Assembly: GCF_020080835.1 (NCBI RefSeq)
Contig: NC_058160.1
Location: 16,417,152 to 16,481,151 of the forward strand
Reading direction: 5' to 3'
From: Cotesia glomerata
Lineage: Eukaryota > Arthropoda > Insecta > Hymenoptera > Braconidae
Length of the DNA stretch: 64,000 nucleotides
Positions 34,497 to 44,329 of the stretch are shown one piece after another. The notes beneath the pieces were generated by a model. The model made no database searches and was not told the DNA's origin. It saw nothing but the letters and a program-made list of their open reading frames with translations. Each line of letters begins with the position of its first letter. Position 1 is the first letter of the stretch. Both the position numbers and the translations under genes were made by a program.

Positions 34497-35063
34497 TGTC
34501 GGAGATAATATCAAGCTAGGTTTTCCTAGAGATGAGGAAATTCCCAATATTTTAGTTTATCTGTTAGTTTTAAGCAAAATTGTAAAGCATAGAATATTTA
34601 ATAATTATTTATAACTTAAGCCGATTATAATTTTTATGGTTATGGCAATGGGCTTGAGTCCGGAGTGACAATGGTCACCAAACGTAGCCGAGGTCACAGG
34701 ATAGGAGTAAAAAGTATACAGTTAAAGATATCGACAGACAATGAGGGCTGTCGAAATATTTTTTGAGAGAAGAAGTACTTAGGGTACTAAGACGAGTAGT
34801 TCTCGTTGAGCATTGATCAAGTAAAGACATCGAATATATCCTGCTGACCCCGGATTCATTCTCGGTCTCATTCCCCAGCGCTTTTACCTTGTGTATATCA
34901 ATTATATTTGGATAATTAATCGTAGTATTGTTTATACAAGTTAGCGTACATTATATTTCAAAATTTAAATCATTGTTATATTTTAATTATTCTAAATTAA
35001 TTAATAATTGAATAATCAAATCCAATGGACTGTACTAACGCCCCTAATAATGCTTTTCCAACA
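34497..35063 (+). repeat. Gypsy-2 5' LTR
   Basis: The LTR starts TGTCGGAGATAATATCAAG and ends CTTTTCCAACA, followed by TCAGAAGTGGGAT, a plausible primer site directly at the LTR edge. An ATG at 35025 inside the LTR starts the gag frame. Confidence 0.9.
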
Positions 35064-35343
35064 TCAGAAGTGGGATCAGAATCATTTGCTGCATTCTCCT
35101 CTGAGCAATTTAAAACTGTTTTTGGAAATGCAAAGCAAAAGTCTTGTGAAGCTAATGAAGGCTATCACAAAACCGGCGTCACTGAATCGTAGTATTTCAC
35201 TACCGAAATTTAACCCGGGAAATTCAAACGCGGATTCGTTTACTTGGTGTGTGACAGTGAATGTGTGTTTGGTGGAATGTCTTCTGGGAGACAGTTCATT
35301 AATTATTGCAGCAATCGACGTTTTCAAGGGATCTATTGAGTAG
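35025..35343 (+). pseudogene. gag: Gypsy-2 Gag remnant
   Basis: The frame starts in the LTR at 35025 (MDCTNAPNNAF), crosses the LTR boundary and stops at 35190-35192. A second piece in another frame, about 35190-35343, holds LPKFNPGNSNADSFTWCVTV, which resembles the capsid-region start (LPKFDP..AWC) of some Gypsy Gags. The rest of the capsid and the whole zinc-knuckle region are missing before the protease at 35362. A large internal deletion is therefore likely. Confidence 0.6.
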
Positions 35344-35361
35344 CGAATCAATTCCCGCACC

Positions 35362-35736
35362 GTGACAACTCTGCCAGGTTTTGTAATACATCGTGGTGAG
35401 TCGTTTTCATTTTTGTTTAATTCAGGAGCGGAATGCTCATTGGTTAAAGAAAGTATTGCGACTAGGATCGCAGGAAAAAGGAAAAATAATTTAACAATTC
35501 TGAAGGGTATTGGAAATGTTAGCATGAACTGTACTATACAAATTTTGTTTGACATAACTATTAAAAGCCATAAGTTAAAGATACTTTTTCATACTATTGC
35601 ACATGATTATTTAGAATGTGACATATTTATTAGTCGTAAAATTCTTGGGCAAGGATTTGATGTAAATATAACTTCAAATAATTTAACTTATCTAAAAGAC
35701 ATCAGGTTAATGCGTGTAATAAACTCGAATCTATAG
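35362..35736 (+). pseudogene. Gypsy-2 protease fragment
   Basis: This is a retropepsin-like aspartic protease. It shows FNSGAECSLV where active enzymes have DSGAECSLV, so the catalytic aspartate has become asparagine. Downstream, HDYLECDIFISRKILGQGFD fits the second half of the fold (DVILG-like). The domain would release Gag and Pol products; the active-site change makes it inactive. Confidence 0.75.
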
Positions 35737-35798
35737 GTAAAATACATTTTAATGATATTGATACTGATGTAATTAGAGATGATAAAGAGAAACTTATT

Positions 35799-36360
35799 TT
35801 GATCTTAAAAGAATATACAGATTCATTTATTCAGGGGTTTCCAAGTACTTGTGTTAATACTGGGGTACTTAAAATACGTTTAGTTGACCCTAATGTAACT
35901 GTACAAGGGCGACCGTATTGTCTTAGTATTGAGGAAAGGCAGGTAGTAAAAGAAAGAGTAGATGAACTATTGAAAGCAAATGTTATAAGTACCAATCGTT
36001 CATCTTTTGCAAGCCCTATATTATTGGTTAAAAAGATTCCACCAAATCCCTGTTGAGACAGAATCGATTGAACAAACGGTGTTCGTAACGTCTGATAGAA
36101 AATATGAATATTTGACCATGTCATTTGGCTTAAAGAACGCACCGTCTATCTTTTAACGCGCTGTTGTAAGATACGTCGGATAATTTGCGTATACATACGT
36201 CATTGTGTATATGGATGATATTATGATTATAGCTTCAACTATCGAGGAAGCGTTAGACAGACTTCAAAAATTAGTTGTTATTTTTATTAAATCCGTATTC
36301 TCTGTTAATTTTTCGAAATACTCGTTTCTCAAAACCCACAGGTAACGAAACCCTTATACC
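35799..36360 (+). pseudogene. Gypsy-2 reverse transcriptase fragments
   Basis: The first part, 35799-36056, holds RPYCLSIEERQVVKERVDEL and SSFASPILLVKK. It ends in a stop just before the MCVDYR region, which is missing. A second part (about 36057-36290, mixed frames) retains YEYLTMSFGLKNAPSIF and the active site VYMDDIMI near 36204. Two in-frame stops and the loss of the segment with the first catalytic aspartate leave it non-functional. Confidence 0.8.
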
Positions 36361-36437
36361 CTCTGAACTCAAGTAGCAAAAGAAATATTGAATGGACTGA
36401 GGTACACGAAAATTTCCGTCAGAAAGTAATCTCTGTA

Positions 36438-36615
36438 TTGACTAGTGAGCCTGTACTATTGATCTTCAATCCGAACTTTCCTATAGGGTTGCATACAGAT
36501 GCTAGCTCTGAGGGCTATGGGGTTATATTAATGCAAAAATTTAATGGTTCAAATAGAGTTGTCGAGTATTATAGCAAAGCTACTAGTTCAGCTGAGTCAC
36601 GATATCATTCATATG

Positions 36616-36691
<76 letters not shown>

Positions 36692-36857
36692 TCTAGCTGT
36701 ATTTAACGCAGTAAAATTTTTCCGCCATTATTTGCATGGTCGACCGTTCGTAGTAATTACGGATTGTAATTCGTTAAAAGCCTCTCAGAAAAAGGCTGAC
36801 CTAACACCAAGGGTTCATCGTTGGTAGGCTTTCTTACAGACTTTTAAATTTGATATT
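36438..36857 (+). pseudogene. Gypsy-2 RNase H, split by a (TA)n run
   Basis: GLHTDASSEGYGVILMQ and YYSKATSSAESRYHSYEL form the start of a Gypsy RNase H. The frame then runs into about 70 bases of TA (36617-36688). After it the domain resumes with TLAVFNAVKFFRHYLHGR and VVITDCNSLKA, with a stop at about 36824. The TA run lies between codons for YEL and TLAV, which are normally almost adjacent. So it is an expansion or insertion within coding DNA. Confidence 0.8.
36617..36688 (+). repeat. (TA)n microsatellite inside the RNase H region
   Basis: A pure TA run of about 70 bases between CATATGAAT and GACTCTAGCTG. Confidence 0.95.
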
Positions 36858-38273
36858 ATGTATAGAGAAGGTAAACGAATGGCTCACGCTGATTTCTTTT
36901 CGCGTAATCCTGTTACAGAACAATTGCGTAGTAATTCAAATAAAATTTTACAGAAACGTATAAATTTGACGGAAATTTCCGATGATTGGCTTCTTGTTGA
37001 GCAACGGCGTGACCAAGAAGTAAGTAAGATAGTAATTGATTTAGAAAATGATGAGATTGCGTCCGATCTTGCTAAAACTTATGAAGTACGGTCAGGGTTA
37101 CTCCACCGAGAAATCCAAAGGCGAGGTAAAACATTGTGTTTACCTATTGTTCTACGTGCTTTTAGGTGGTCGGTAATAAACCATGTACACAAGTCAATTA
37201 TGCACTTAGGATGGGAGAAAACACTTGACAAGGTTTGCGAGTATTACTGGTTTGAAGGAATTACGAAATATGTTCGTAAATTCATTGATAACTGTTATAC
37301 TTGCAGAGTTTCCAAGTCAAGCTCAGGCAAAGTACAAGCAGAGCTTCATCCTATTCCTAAGACCAGCATCCCTTGACATACTGTGCACATGGATATTACA
37401 GGTAAATTAACGCGTAAAAACGATTTAAAAGAATACGTTATTATTTTGATAGATGCATTTTCCAAATTTGTTTTATTATGTCATACTCGAAAAATAGATA
37501 GTTTCAATACTATTAAGTCTCTGAAAAATGCTATATCATTGTTTGGCCCACCGACCTGTATAACTGCAGATCAAGGTAGATGTTTCACAAGTAAAGAATT
37601 TCAAGAGTATTGCACCTCATAAAACTCAAAATTACATCTTGTAGCTACGGGTTCAAGTCAGGCTAATGGCCAGGTGGAATGCCCAATGAGTACCCTAAAA
37701 AGTATGTTTACTGCAGCCGAAACAAGTGGAAACTTTTGGCAAGCAGTTGTACATGAAATTCAATTAGCAATAAATTGTACTACTAATCGAGTCCCTAAAG
37801 CTAGTACGTTAGAGTTGCTAATTGGAAAAGTAGCTAGACCTTTTGGAATGATAGTTGATCAAGACGATAAAGAAATTGATATTTCTGGCGTACGGCAAAA
37901 AGCGATTGATAACATAGAAATTAATGCGAAATATAATAAGTCTAGATTTGATAAGAAGAAAGCAAAGATAGTTTCATTTAAAGTAGGAGATTTTGTGTTA
38001 ATTAAAAACGAAGAGAGAAATCAAACAAAGCTCGATCTAAAGTTCAGAGGTCCATTTGTGGTGACGGAAACTCTCGACGGTAATCGTTATACTTTAAAGT
38101 CTTTAATGGGTAATAGAACATATAAATACTGTCACGAAAACCTGAGAAAAATGCCTGAGTCCCATATTCCTAGTGAGTTGGATGCCTCTGATGATCAAGA
38201 AGTTGTTGATCAGGAGAGCAATGAAGACTCTGAGACAGAGTCAGAAACCACCAGGGGGGAGACTCAGCACTAA
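36858..38273 (+). pseudogene. Gypsy-2 integrase, two in-frame stops
   Basis: Integrase would join element cDNA to the chromosome. In order: the end of RNase H (REGKRMAHADFFSRNP), a zinc-binding HHCC region (INHVHKSIMHLGW ... CYTC), the catalytic core with aspartates in HMDITG and ITADQG and a glutamate in SQANGQVEC, and a C-terminal GPF-type module (LKFRGPFVVTETLDGNRY). An acidic tail ends at 38273. Stops at 37374-37376 and 37620-37622 interrupt it, and the three pieces remain colinear. Apart from the stops this is the best preserved domain of Gypsy-2. Confidence 0.85.
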
Positions 38274-38872
38274 TGGTAGATGTGAGGTCGCACCATTTGC
38301 TGCAAGCTGTAGGTCGTACAAGCAAATCTAGAGTGATTTGGCTAGGGTATGACAGGCCAGTTGGTGAAGTGGCCGGGACAAAAGAAATCTGTTGGCCGCA
38401 CTATCTGCGCCAGTCTGTAGTCGCAACTGCAAACTCAGGGTAGTTTGAATCAATTTTGTTTATCAAAATTGTCAGGGCGCGAAGGCCAGCTGGTGAGATG
38501 GCGAGGGCCAGAGATGTTGTAAGCTGCACTACATGTGTCATACGTGGTTGACAATGTGGCGGGGGCTTAAGGTGTACATAGTTGGATATTATGGTGGTAC
38601 ACAAGTTTTCTGTATATGGTATACAGTGGCAAACTATTTTGAGTGTTAGAGATCTATACCTGTGGTGGATATGGCTTGTATTCAGTATGAACGGAATGGT
38701 GGAAAGGTATTCTCGAGGAAACGCGTAGCGTAATAGAGATGGTCGAACGTTTTTGTCATCCTGATGAATCTCTGAACATAAGTAAAAAAAAAAAAAAAAA
38801 AAAAATTTTGACACGGCTTGTAATAACATGTTCACAGATGCACCCGAGGACGTGTGATCGTCAGGTTGGCCG
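38274..38872 (+). other. Gypsy-2 3' untranslated region
   Basis: The region has no coding frame. A purine tract, AGGGGGGAGA, lies at the end of the integrase gene near 38254, further from the LTR than a polypurine tract normally is. GGCCAGTTGGTGAAGTGGCC near 38356 and GGCCAGCTGGTGAGATGGC near 38483 are partial repeats. An A-run is at 38786-38806. A long minus-strand frame across 38401-38952 has no domain. Confidence 0.5.
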
Positions 38873-39429
38873 TGTCGGAGATAATATCGAGCTGAGTTTT
38901 CCCAGAGATAGGAAATTCCCAACATTTTAGTTTGTCTGTTAATTTTAAGCAAAATTGTAAAGCATAGAATATTTAGATATTATTTACGACTTAAGCTGAT
39001 TATATTTTTATGGTTATGACGATGGGCTTAAGTCCGGAGTGACAATGGTCACCAAACGTAGCCGAGGTCACAGGATAGAAGTGAAAAGTTATAGTTAGAA
39101 ATATCGACAGACAATGAGGGCTGTCGAAATATTTTTGAGGGAATAAGTACTTAGGGTACTTGGAAGAGTAGTTCTCGATGAGCATTGATCAAGTAAAGAT
39201 CGCATACATCCTGCTGACCTCAGATTCGTTCTCGGTCTTATTTCCCCAGCGCTTTTACCTTGTATATTAATTATATTTGGATAATTAATCGTAGTATTGT
39301 TTATACAAGTTAGCGTACATTATATTTCAAAATTTAGATCAGTGTTATATTTTAATTATTCTAAATTAATAAATAATTCAATAAACGAATCTAATGGACT
39401 GTACTAACGCCCCTAATAATGCTTTTCCG

Positions 39430-39432
<3 letters not shown>
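38873..39432 (+). repeat. Gypsy-2 3' LTR
   Basis: This 560-bp copy of the 5' LTR starts TGTCGGAGATAATATCGAG and ends TTTTCCGACA before a TA run. Confidence 0.9.
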
Positions 39433-39466
<34 letters not shown>

Positions 39467-40198
39467 TATCCATCTATATATATAAGAGATTTCCACCTAT
39501 ATATTGACTCATCACGATATCTCTGGAACTATAAGGCGTAGAGACTTGGTAGGAATATTCCTTTTGCTGAGTAAAGGTCAGCTAAGAACGGATTTTACGA
39601 AATTCCACCTACAAGGGGGGTTACGGGTGTGTTGACAATAGAAAATTCGCATTTTGAAACTATAGCTCCTATCGCCTTGAAATTTAGTAGGAATCTCTTA
39701 TATGTGATGTAGAAATGATCTAAGAGCGAATTTTATGACAATCTACTCCCAATATGGATTGCGGGGGTGGGCCTCAACAATGAAAATTAAAAATTTCCGA
39801 AGTATAGCTCCTACAGACTCCTAATTTTGTATGAATTTTTATAAGTGATGTAAAAATAATTTATGAACGAATTTTTCGATATCCCATCCCACAGGGGGTT
39901 GTGGGGATGGGTGTTAACAATGAAAATTTTAAATTTCCGAGCTATAGCTCCTATAGGCTTCAAATTTGGTAAGAATCTGCTCTTTGTGATGTAGAAATGA
40001 TTCAAGAGTGGATTTAATGACAGCCTACTCCCAATACGGATTGTGGAGGTGGGTGTTAACAATTTAAATTTTAAATTTCCGAGCTGTAGATCCTAAAAGC
40101 TCCAAATTTGATAAGTATCGTCTATATGCGAGCATGACTTACCCTTATAGTTAATGGAGTTCTATACTTAATTTATTAATTATTAATAATTAATTATA

Positions 40199-40389
40199 CA
40201 CAGTAAAAAATTTCGCGTCATTGCGTCAAAAAATTTTGTGTTAAAAATTTTTATGTTAGATATTTAACACTTTTTTGTGTTGATTTAACAGCATAAATGT
40301 TAAATTTACACATAAAAGTGTTAAATATTTAACACAAAAATTTTTAACACTAAGATTTTTGACGCAATGACGCAAAATTTTTTACTGTG
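40199..40389. mobile_element. 191-bp foldback MITE, GTCATTGCGTCAAAA family, copy 1
   Basis: CACAGTAAAAAATTTCGCG and TCATTGCGTCAAAA at the left end are matched by their complement at the right (TTTTTGACGCAATGACGC ... TTTTTTACTGTG). The centre, GTGTTAAAT/ATTTAACAC, is also self-complementary, so almost the whole element folds. A further copy is at 43759-43982 and a left-end fragment at 40692-40740. TA precedes the left end, but the right flank is less clear. Confidence 0.85.
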
Positions 40390-40691
40390 CATATTAGAGT
40401 GATTTATTTGAGACGGCTATGTATTTTTTTCGCTTTATTAACATATGGTTTTATGTAAAGAAAAAAAAATTTTTTTTCAAGGATTATTCCGTAATTATAA
40501 TTTTATTGTTTTCTTTTAAAATTAAAGTTTTTTTCAATTAAAACGTATAGGAAATGAAGAATTATTTGTGTGTTCTACAATTTAGCAGCCTTTGACACTG
40601 CTGCAATGGACCAAGGCGTAGCTTAAGATGATAACAGACACCTTGAAAGGAATTTTACTAAATAATCTTATTTTTCGCGAATTCAATAGAA

Positions 40692-40740
40692 CACAGTAAA
40701 AAATTTCATATCATTGCGTCAAAATTCATCGTTAAAAATC
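40692..40740 (+). repeat. Fragment of the GTCATTGCGTC MITE
   Basis: ACACAGTAAAAAATTTCAT followed by ATCATTGCGTCAAAATTCA matches the left 45 bases of the MITE at 40199. No right end is found nearby. Confidence 0.7.
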
Positions 40741-40992
40741 ATCGTTTTGACATGGAAAATTAAAAAGTTCATGCTTATATAAGCCGAAATTTTTGATGAA
40801 AGTTGTACATTTAAAATTTATAAGGGGATAGAAACTGATACATCATACGGAACAAATTAAGTTTAAAAATAGAACTGCAGTCTATAGTTCGATAAAATTT
40901 TTCTTTCAGACTTAAAATATCATTTAAGAGGGCAAATCATGCATGAACAGTTCTTGTCAGCTGATATATGGAGTTTTAATCCTTATCTATTT

Positions 40993-41332
40993 TAGGCTAG
41001 ATCAGACATGATCAGACATGGACAGGTCTGATCAGGTCTGAGCGTATTTAACGCTTCAGACATGAACAAGCATGGACAGGTCCGATAAGGTCTGAGCATA
41101 TTTAATGCTTCAGACATGAACAGGCATGAATAGGCTTGATCAGATCTGATCAGGTCTGAGCGTATTTAATGCTTCAGACATAAACAGACATGAGCAGGCA
41201 TGAACAGGCTTGATCAGGTCTGAGCGTATTTAACACTTCAGACATGAACAGGCATGGACAGGTCTGATCAGGCCTGATCAGGTCGGATTTCAGGCCTGAT
41301 CAGATACCAACAGGTCTGATCAGTCCTGATCA
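40993..41332 (+). repeat. Minisatellite, roughly 60-bp units with CAGGTCTGATCAGG
   Basis: Units contain AGACATGAACAGGCATG, GACAGGTCTGATCAGG and TCTGAGCGTATTTAACGCTTC. About five irregular units have variable numbers of the 10-base GACAGGTCTG and TGATCAGGCC elements, and the last part decays into short TGATCAGG repeats. It is not a CRISPR array, because there are no constant-length spacers. Confidence 0.85.
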
Positions 41333-41999
41333 TTTTTTCCCGGGGACTCCAAATTTAGTAAGAATCTTCTCTATGTGATGTAGAAATAATCTAAGAGCAG
41401 ATTTAACGACAAATCACCCCCAATAAGGTTTGCAGGGGTGGGTTTTGACAAAAAAAATCTTAATTTCCAAAATATAGTTTCCAAAAGCTGTAAATTTGGT
41501 AGGAATCTTTTATTTGTCATCTAGAGATCATCTCAAAACGGATTTCAATAAATTCTACTTTCGAAAGGGATCGCGGGGGTAAGCGTTAGAATTTCAAATT
41601 TCTATTTTCAAACTATAATTTCTACAAACTCAAAATTCGGTAGGAATCTTTCATTTGTTATGAGGAGATCATCTCCAAACGGATTCCAAGAAATTCTACT
41701 TCCGATAGGGATTGCGGAGGTGGGTGTTAAAATCTAAAATTTTAATTTTCAAACCGTATCATCTGCAGATTCCAAATTTGGAAGAAAGCCACGGGAATGT
41801 TAAAGTGATTGCATATTAAAATTTACAATGAATTTCAGATAGAATAATCTAATCCCATGGATAAAAGATACAGGCCAATTTGATGGAATTTGGAATCTGT
41901 GCAAGTCAAAACAATACTCCGATTAAATTTCAAGTCTAGATCTGAAAATACAATTCTATAAAGCGCCCAGCAGGCGGGCGGGTAACAGCTAACAAATAT

Positions 42000-42836
42000 A
42001 TATAATCATACATGATTATATATGGAATTGTATATGAGGTCATATATAACCATATATAATTATATATGACTATATATGTAGCAATATACAGCTATGCAAA
42101 ATTATATATAGTCCCATATATAATTATATAAGCTTATATATAATTAACATATATAAAAATTTTTTCTTTGAAAATAAATTTTTTTTGGTAATCACAAAAA
42201 GTGTAAAATGATGTTTATAATTACGTTTAAATAATTATGAAATACAAAATTTGTTACATTTTCTATGAGATGTTTTGGTCGGCTCTGCTACTACCTAATA
42301 GTAGAACCATTATTCATTTTATCATTCAAATAAGTCTTATATTATAATGAGATTCGGTAAAATAAATAAATTATGAATTATGACTATCAAAATATATTAT
42401 AAAATCAATTTTTATATTATATTTATGATAAACTTATATGATACATTATGTAGATCATAGAATCATTATCATCTAAGACAGCAGAATAGCAGACAGAAAC
42501 TTCAAGACGCACGGAGATCACCAAAGTTAAGCAGCATTGAGCAAGGTTAATAGTTGAATGGGTGAACGCTGGTGTTTATAGCCGTAAAAATATATCGAGA
42601 TATTTTTTTTTGCATTTTAATCGGTTACAGAGAATTGCGTAGGACCATATTAAATACTCTATCCATAAAATTGACCCAATAATTAATTAGATGTAATAAA
42701 TATATAATTAAATATTGTTATATATAATTACATATAATTATACATAATTATATATGATTATATTTGGCCATTTTTCATATATAATCATATATAAACAATT
42801 TATACATAAATATACATAATTATATATAAATATTTT
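42000..42836. mobile_element. Element with TA-rich dyad arms and a 5S-like core (copy 2)
   Basis: The left arm (42000-42150) and right arm (42700-42836) consist of ATATAATCATACATGATTAT and TATATAATTATATATGACTA-like dyads. The centre holds a 5S-like block at 42478-42590. The order matches copy 1 at 2106-3047. A short arm-like block also occurs at 44790-44876. Confidence 0.45.
42478..42590 (+). pseudogene. 5S rRNA-derived sequence (copy 2)
   Basis: GGAGATCACCAAAGTTAAGC followed by AGCATTGAGCAAGGTTAATA follows the 5S box A and intermediate-element order closely. GTTGAATGGGTGAACGCTGG corresponds to box C and the start of the 3' domain. The conserved 5S end GCGTGTTGTTGGC is not kept. Copy 2 preserves box A better and copy 1 preserves the 3' end better, so they are independent relics of a common 5S-derived source. 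Confidence 0.6.
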
Positions 42837-42837
42837 T

Positions 42838-43149
42838 TCTCGGGCAACCATAGTCGACTTCAACCAATTTTCCATATCTAGTTTTAGCTAAAATAAAACA
42901 AATTGTTATTAGTTTACGTAATAAGCCACAAATACAATTTTAGGTTAAAATTTTATTAAGAATAATTTTTACTCATTTTTAATCGATACTTACAAAATAA
43001 TCACCACAACAATAAAGCCGAGTTAATGCTGAATAACTAGTTTTATTTCCACACGCATCTAACCAATTTTTGCGTATTAAAGGATTTGATGGAACATTTA
43101 TAAATATTTTTTGCGGAGTGGATTTACCAGTATTTTTACATGTCGGTAC
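42838..43149 (-). pseudogene. THAP-domain gene fragment, two exons
   Basis: On minus, 43149-42994 encodes a C2CH zinc-finger DNA-binding domain of THAP type. It reads PTCKNTGKSTPQKIF, NVPSNPLIRKNWLDACGNK (the conserved FP-x-P..W), then LYCCGDYF, where active THAPs have C-x-x-H-F; here the histidine is tyrosine. It ends at a donor TTT|GTAAGT. A 96-base intron (42993-42898) with acceptor TTTTATTTTAG precedes 42897-42838, encoding LKLDMENWLKSTMVAR, which continues the THAP C-terminal region. The first cysteine is missing and the 5' end is cut. THAP domains occur in hosts and at the N terminus of transposases such as the DDE_4 type at 13612-15051; a transposon origin is more likely here. Confidence 0.65.
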
Positions 43150-43313
43150 TACACGGTGAAAAATTTCCGATGAATTTTACTATGTGTGCATAGTAACACT
43201 GAACCATAAGAAAACTGGTACAAAATTTACAAGTTCCCATAGTAAACGGTATGTGCAAACTGCACAATCGTGTCATCGGCGCATGAGGTGACTGAATGGT
43301 AGTTACGGACAAT

Positions 43314-43386
43314 GTCTCGGATAGCTTAACTGGTAGAGCCTTTGGCACGTAACCAAACGATCCGGGTTCGAGTCCCGGTCTGGGCA
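43314..43386 (+). tRNA. tRNA-Thr(CGT)-like sequence, probable pseudogene or SINE head
   Basis: The 73-base segment folds as a cloverleaf: D stem GCTT/GAGC, anticodon stem TTTGG/CCAAA with a 7-base loop CACGTAA, and T stem CCGGG/CCCGG with loop TTCGAGT. The acceptor stem has one mismatch and several G-U pairs. Both pol III boxes are intact (TAGCTTAACTGG and GGTTCGAGTCC). Position 33 is A instead of the invariant U, so a working tRNA is unlikely. The anticodon would be CGT. Confidence 0.45.
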
Positions 43387-43758
43387 GTCCGAATTATTTT
43401 TTCGGTTACCGAAAATTACTACTGAGTAAGGTCCCCCCTCTCCCTTTATCCTTTATTTCCCCAGTTCCCAAAATTTGTCTGCAATGACGAATTTGGCTAT
43501 AAATTATGACCATTTGCTTACAAAAGAGATTGGCGCTAAAAATTTCAAAGAAAATCAGCGTTGTGACTTCACATACATGAGGTGGAGCTTCTTATTCATT
43601 TGGATATCGGCTTTTTTTTATTTATTAAATAATTTAAATATTTATAAACAAAAACAAAATATTTTTTTTTCAAAAAATTCAAAAAAATGATGTAGAATTT
43701 AAAAATATCAAGAGTTATGAGCTACAAAAATCATGCAAATACACAATTTCTAGAATCA

Positions 43759-43982
43759 CACAGAAACAAGTTTAGCGTCATTGCGTCGAAAAAATTGAGT
43801 GTTAAAAAATTGAGTGTTGAATTTTCAACACTTTCTTGTGTTTATTGGTGATTTGGTAATTAATGATTTTAAAAAATAAACACAAAAAAATGTTAAGCTC
43901 ACACACAAAAGTGTTAAATGTTTAACACAAAAATCTTTAACACAAAATTATTTGACGCAATGACGCAAATTTTTTTACTATG
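43759..43982. mobile_element. GTCATTGCGTC-family MITE, copy 2
   Basis: Left TTTAGCGTCATTGCGTCGAA and right TGACGCAATGACGCAAATTT are inverted copies, with GTGTTAAATGTTTAACAC-like internal dyads. It is about 30 bases longer than copy 1 at 40199 and more diverged. Confidence 0.8.
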
Positions 43983-44329
43983 CGTATCTTCATATAATGT
44001 CTTAAAAATTATTCTGTATAGTGATAGAGGAATACAATAAATAATTATGATATAAATTGCTAGTAATATTTGAACACACTAAAAATTTGGAACTTGTGAT
44101 TTTTCTCACCAGAGAGAAAAAAGTATCTAAAATCAATTGTATCTTACGTAGTTATAGAATATTGAAAAAAAACGATAAAGGTTAATAGTAGATAGAAATT
44201 GAAAATTTTCATTTTATTGATTACTAGCAAGTATTTACTTATGTCTAAAATCATTTTTAGTGAAAAAAAACGGTCTTATCTATGCTACATAAGATGGTTT
44301 ATAATAAAAAAAAAATAGGAAAACGATTG

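Larger units (their letters stand above)
34497..39432 (+). mobile_element. Gypsy-2, Ty3/Gypsy LTR retrotransposon, degenerate full span
   Basis: LTRs at 34497-35063 and 38873-39432 share the termini TGTCGGA and TCCGACA (the 5' copy has TCCAACA). Between them lie gag remnants, protease, RT, RNase H and integrase in the Ty3/Gypsy order. Every domain carries stops, shifts, deletions or an inserted microsatellite. Unlike Gypsy-1, integrase is present. The LTRs differ by several substitutions and small indels, so it is older than Gypsy-1. TSD evidence is weak because of TA-rich flanks. Confidence 0.9.
39485..41992 (+). mobile_element. Non-autonomous Helitron-like array, copy C, with insertion
   Basis: This is the plus-strand counterpart of copies A and B. 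The 5' end GAGATTTCCACCTATATATT lies at about 39485. About 140-bp monomers run to about 40135 and resume at 41344. The 3' end GCCCAGCAGGCGGGCGGGTA then ACAGCTAA lies at 41992. The hairpin loop differs from copy A and the terminus is CTAA rather than CTAG. A 1.2-kb insertion (about 40136-41343) contains a MITE and a minisatellite. It is not coding. Confidence 0.6.

Noticed and set aside
35082..35555. 157-codon minus-strand frame across Gypsy-2 gag and protease
   Set aside because: It lies antisense to coding sequence identified by motifs and has no domain of its own.
38401..38952. 183-codon minus-strand frame
   Set aside because: It runs antisense through the 3' untranslated region and LTR of Gypsy-2, includes a poly-Phe stretch from the A-run, and has no domain.
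40993..41332. CRISPR-like array
   Set aside because: Units vary in length, the putative spacers are copies of each other, and the context is eukaryotic.
43136..43348. 70-codon minus-strand frame next to the tRNA-like sequence
   Set aside because: It overlaps the tRNA-like block and repeat DNA with no motif. The real signal there is the THAP exon at 42994-43149 in another frame.
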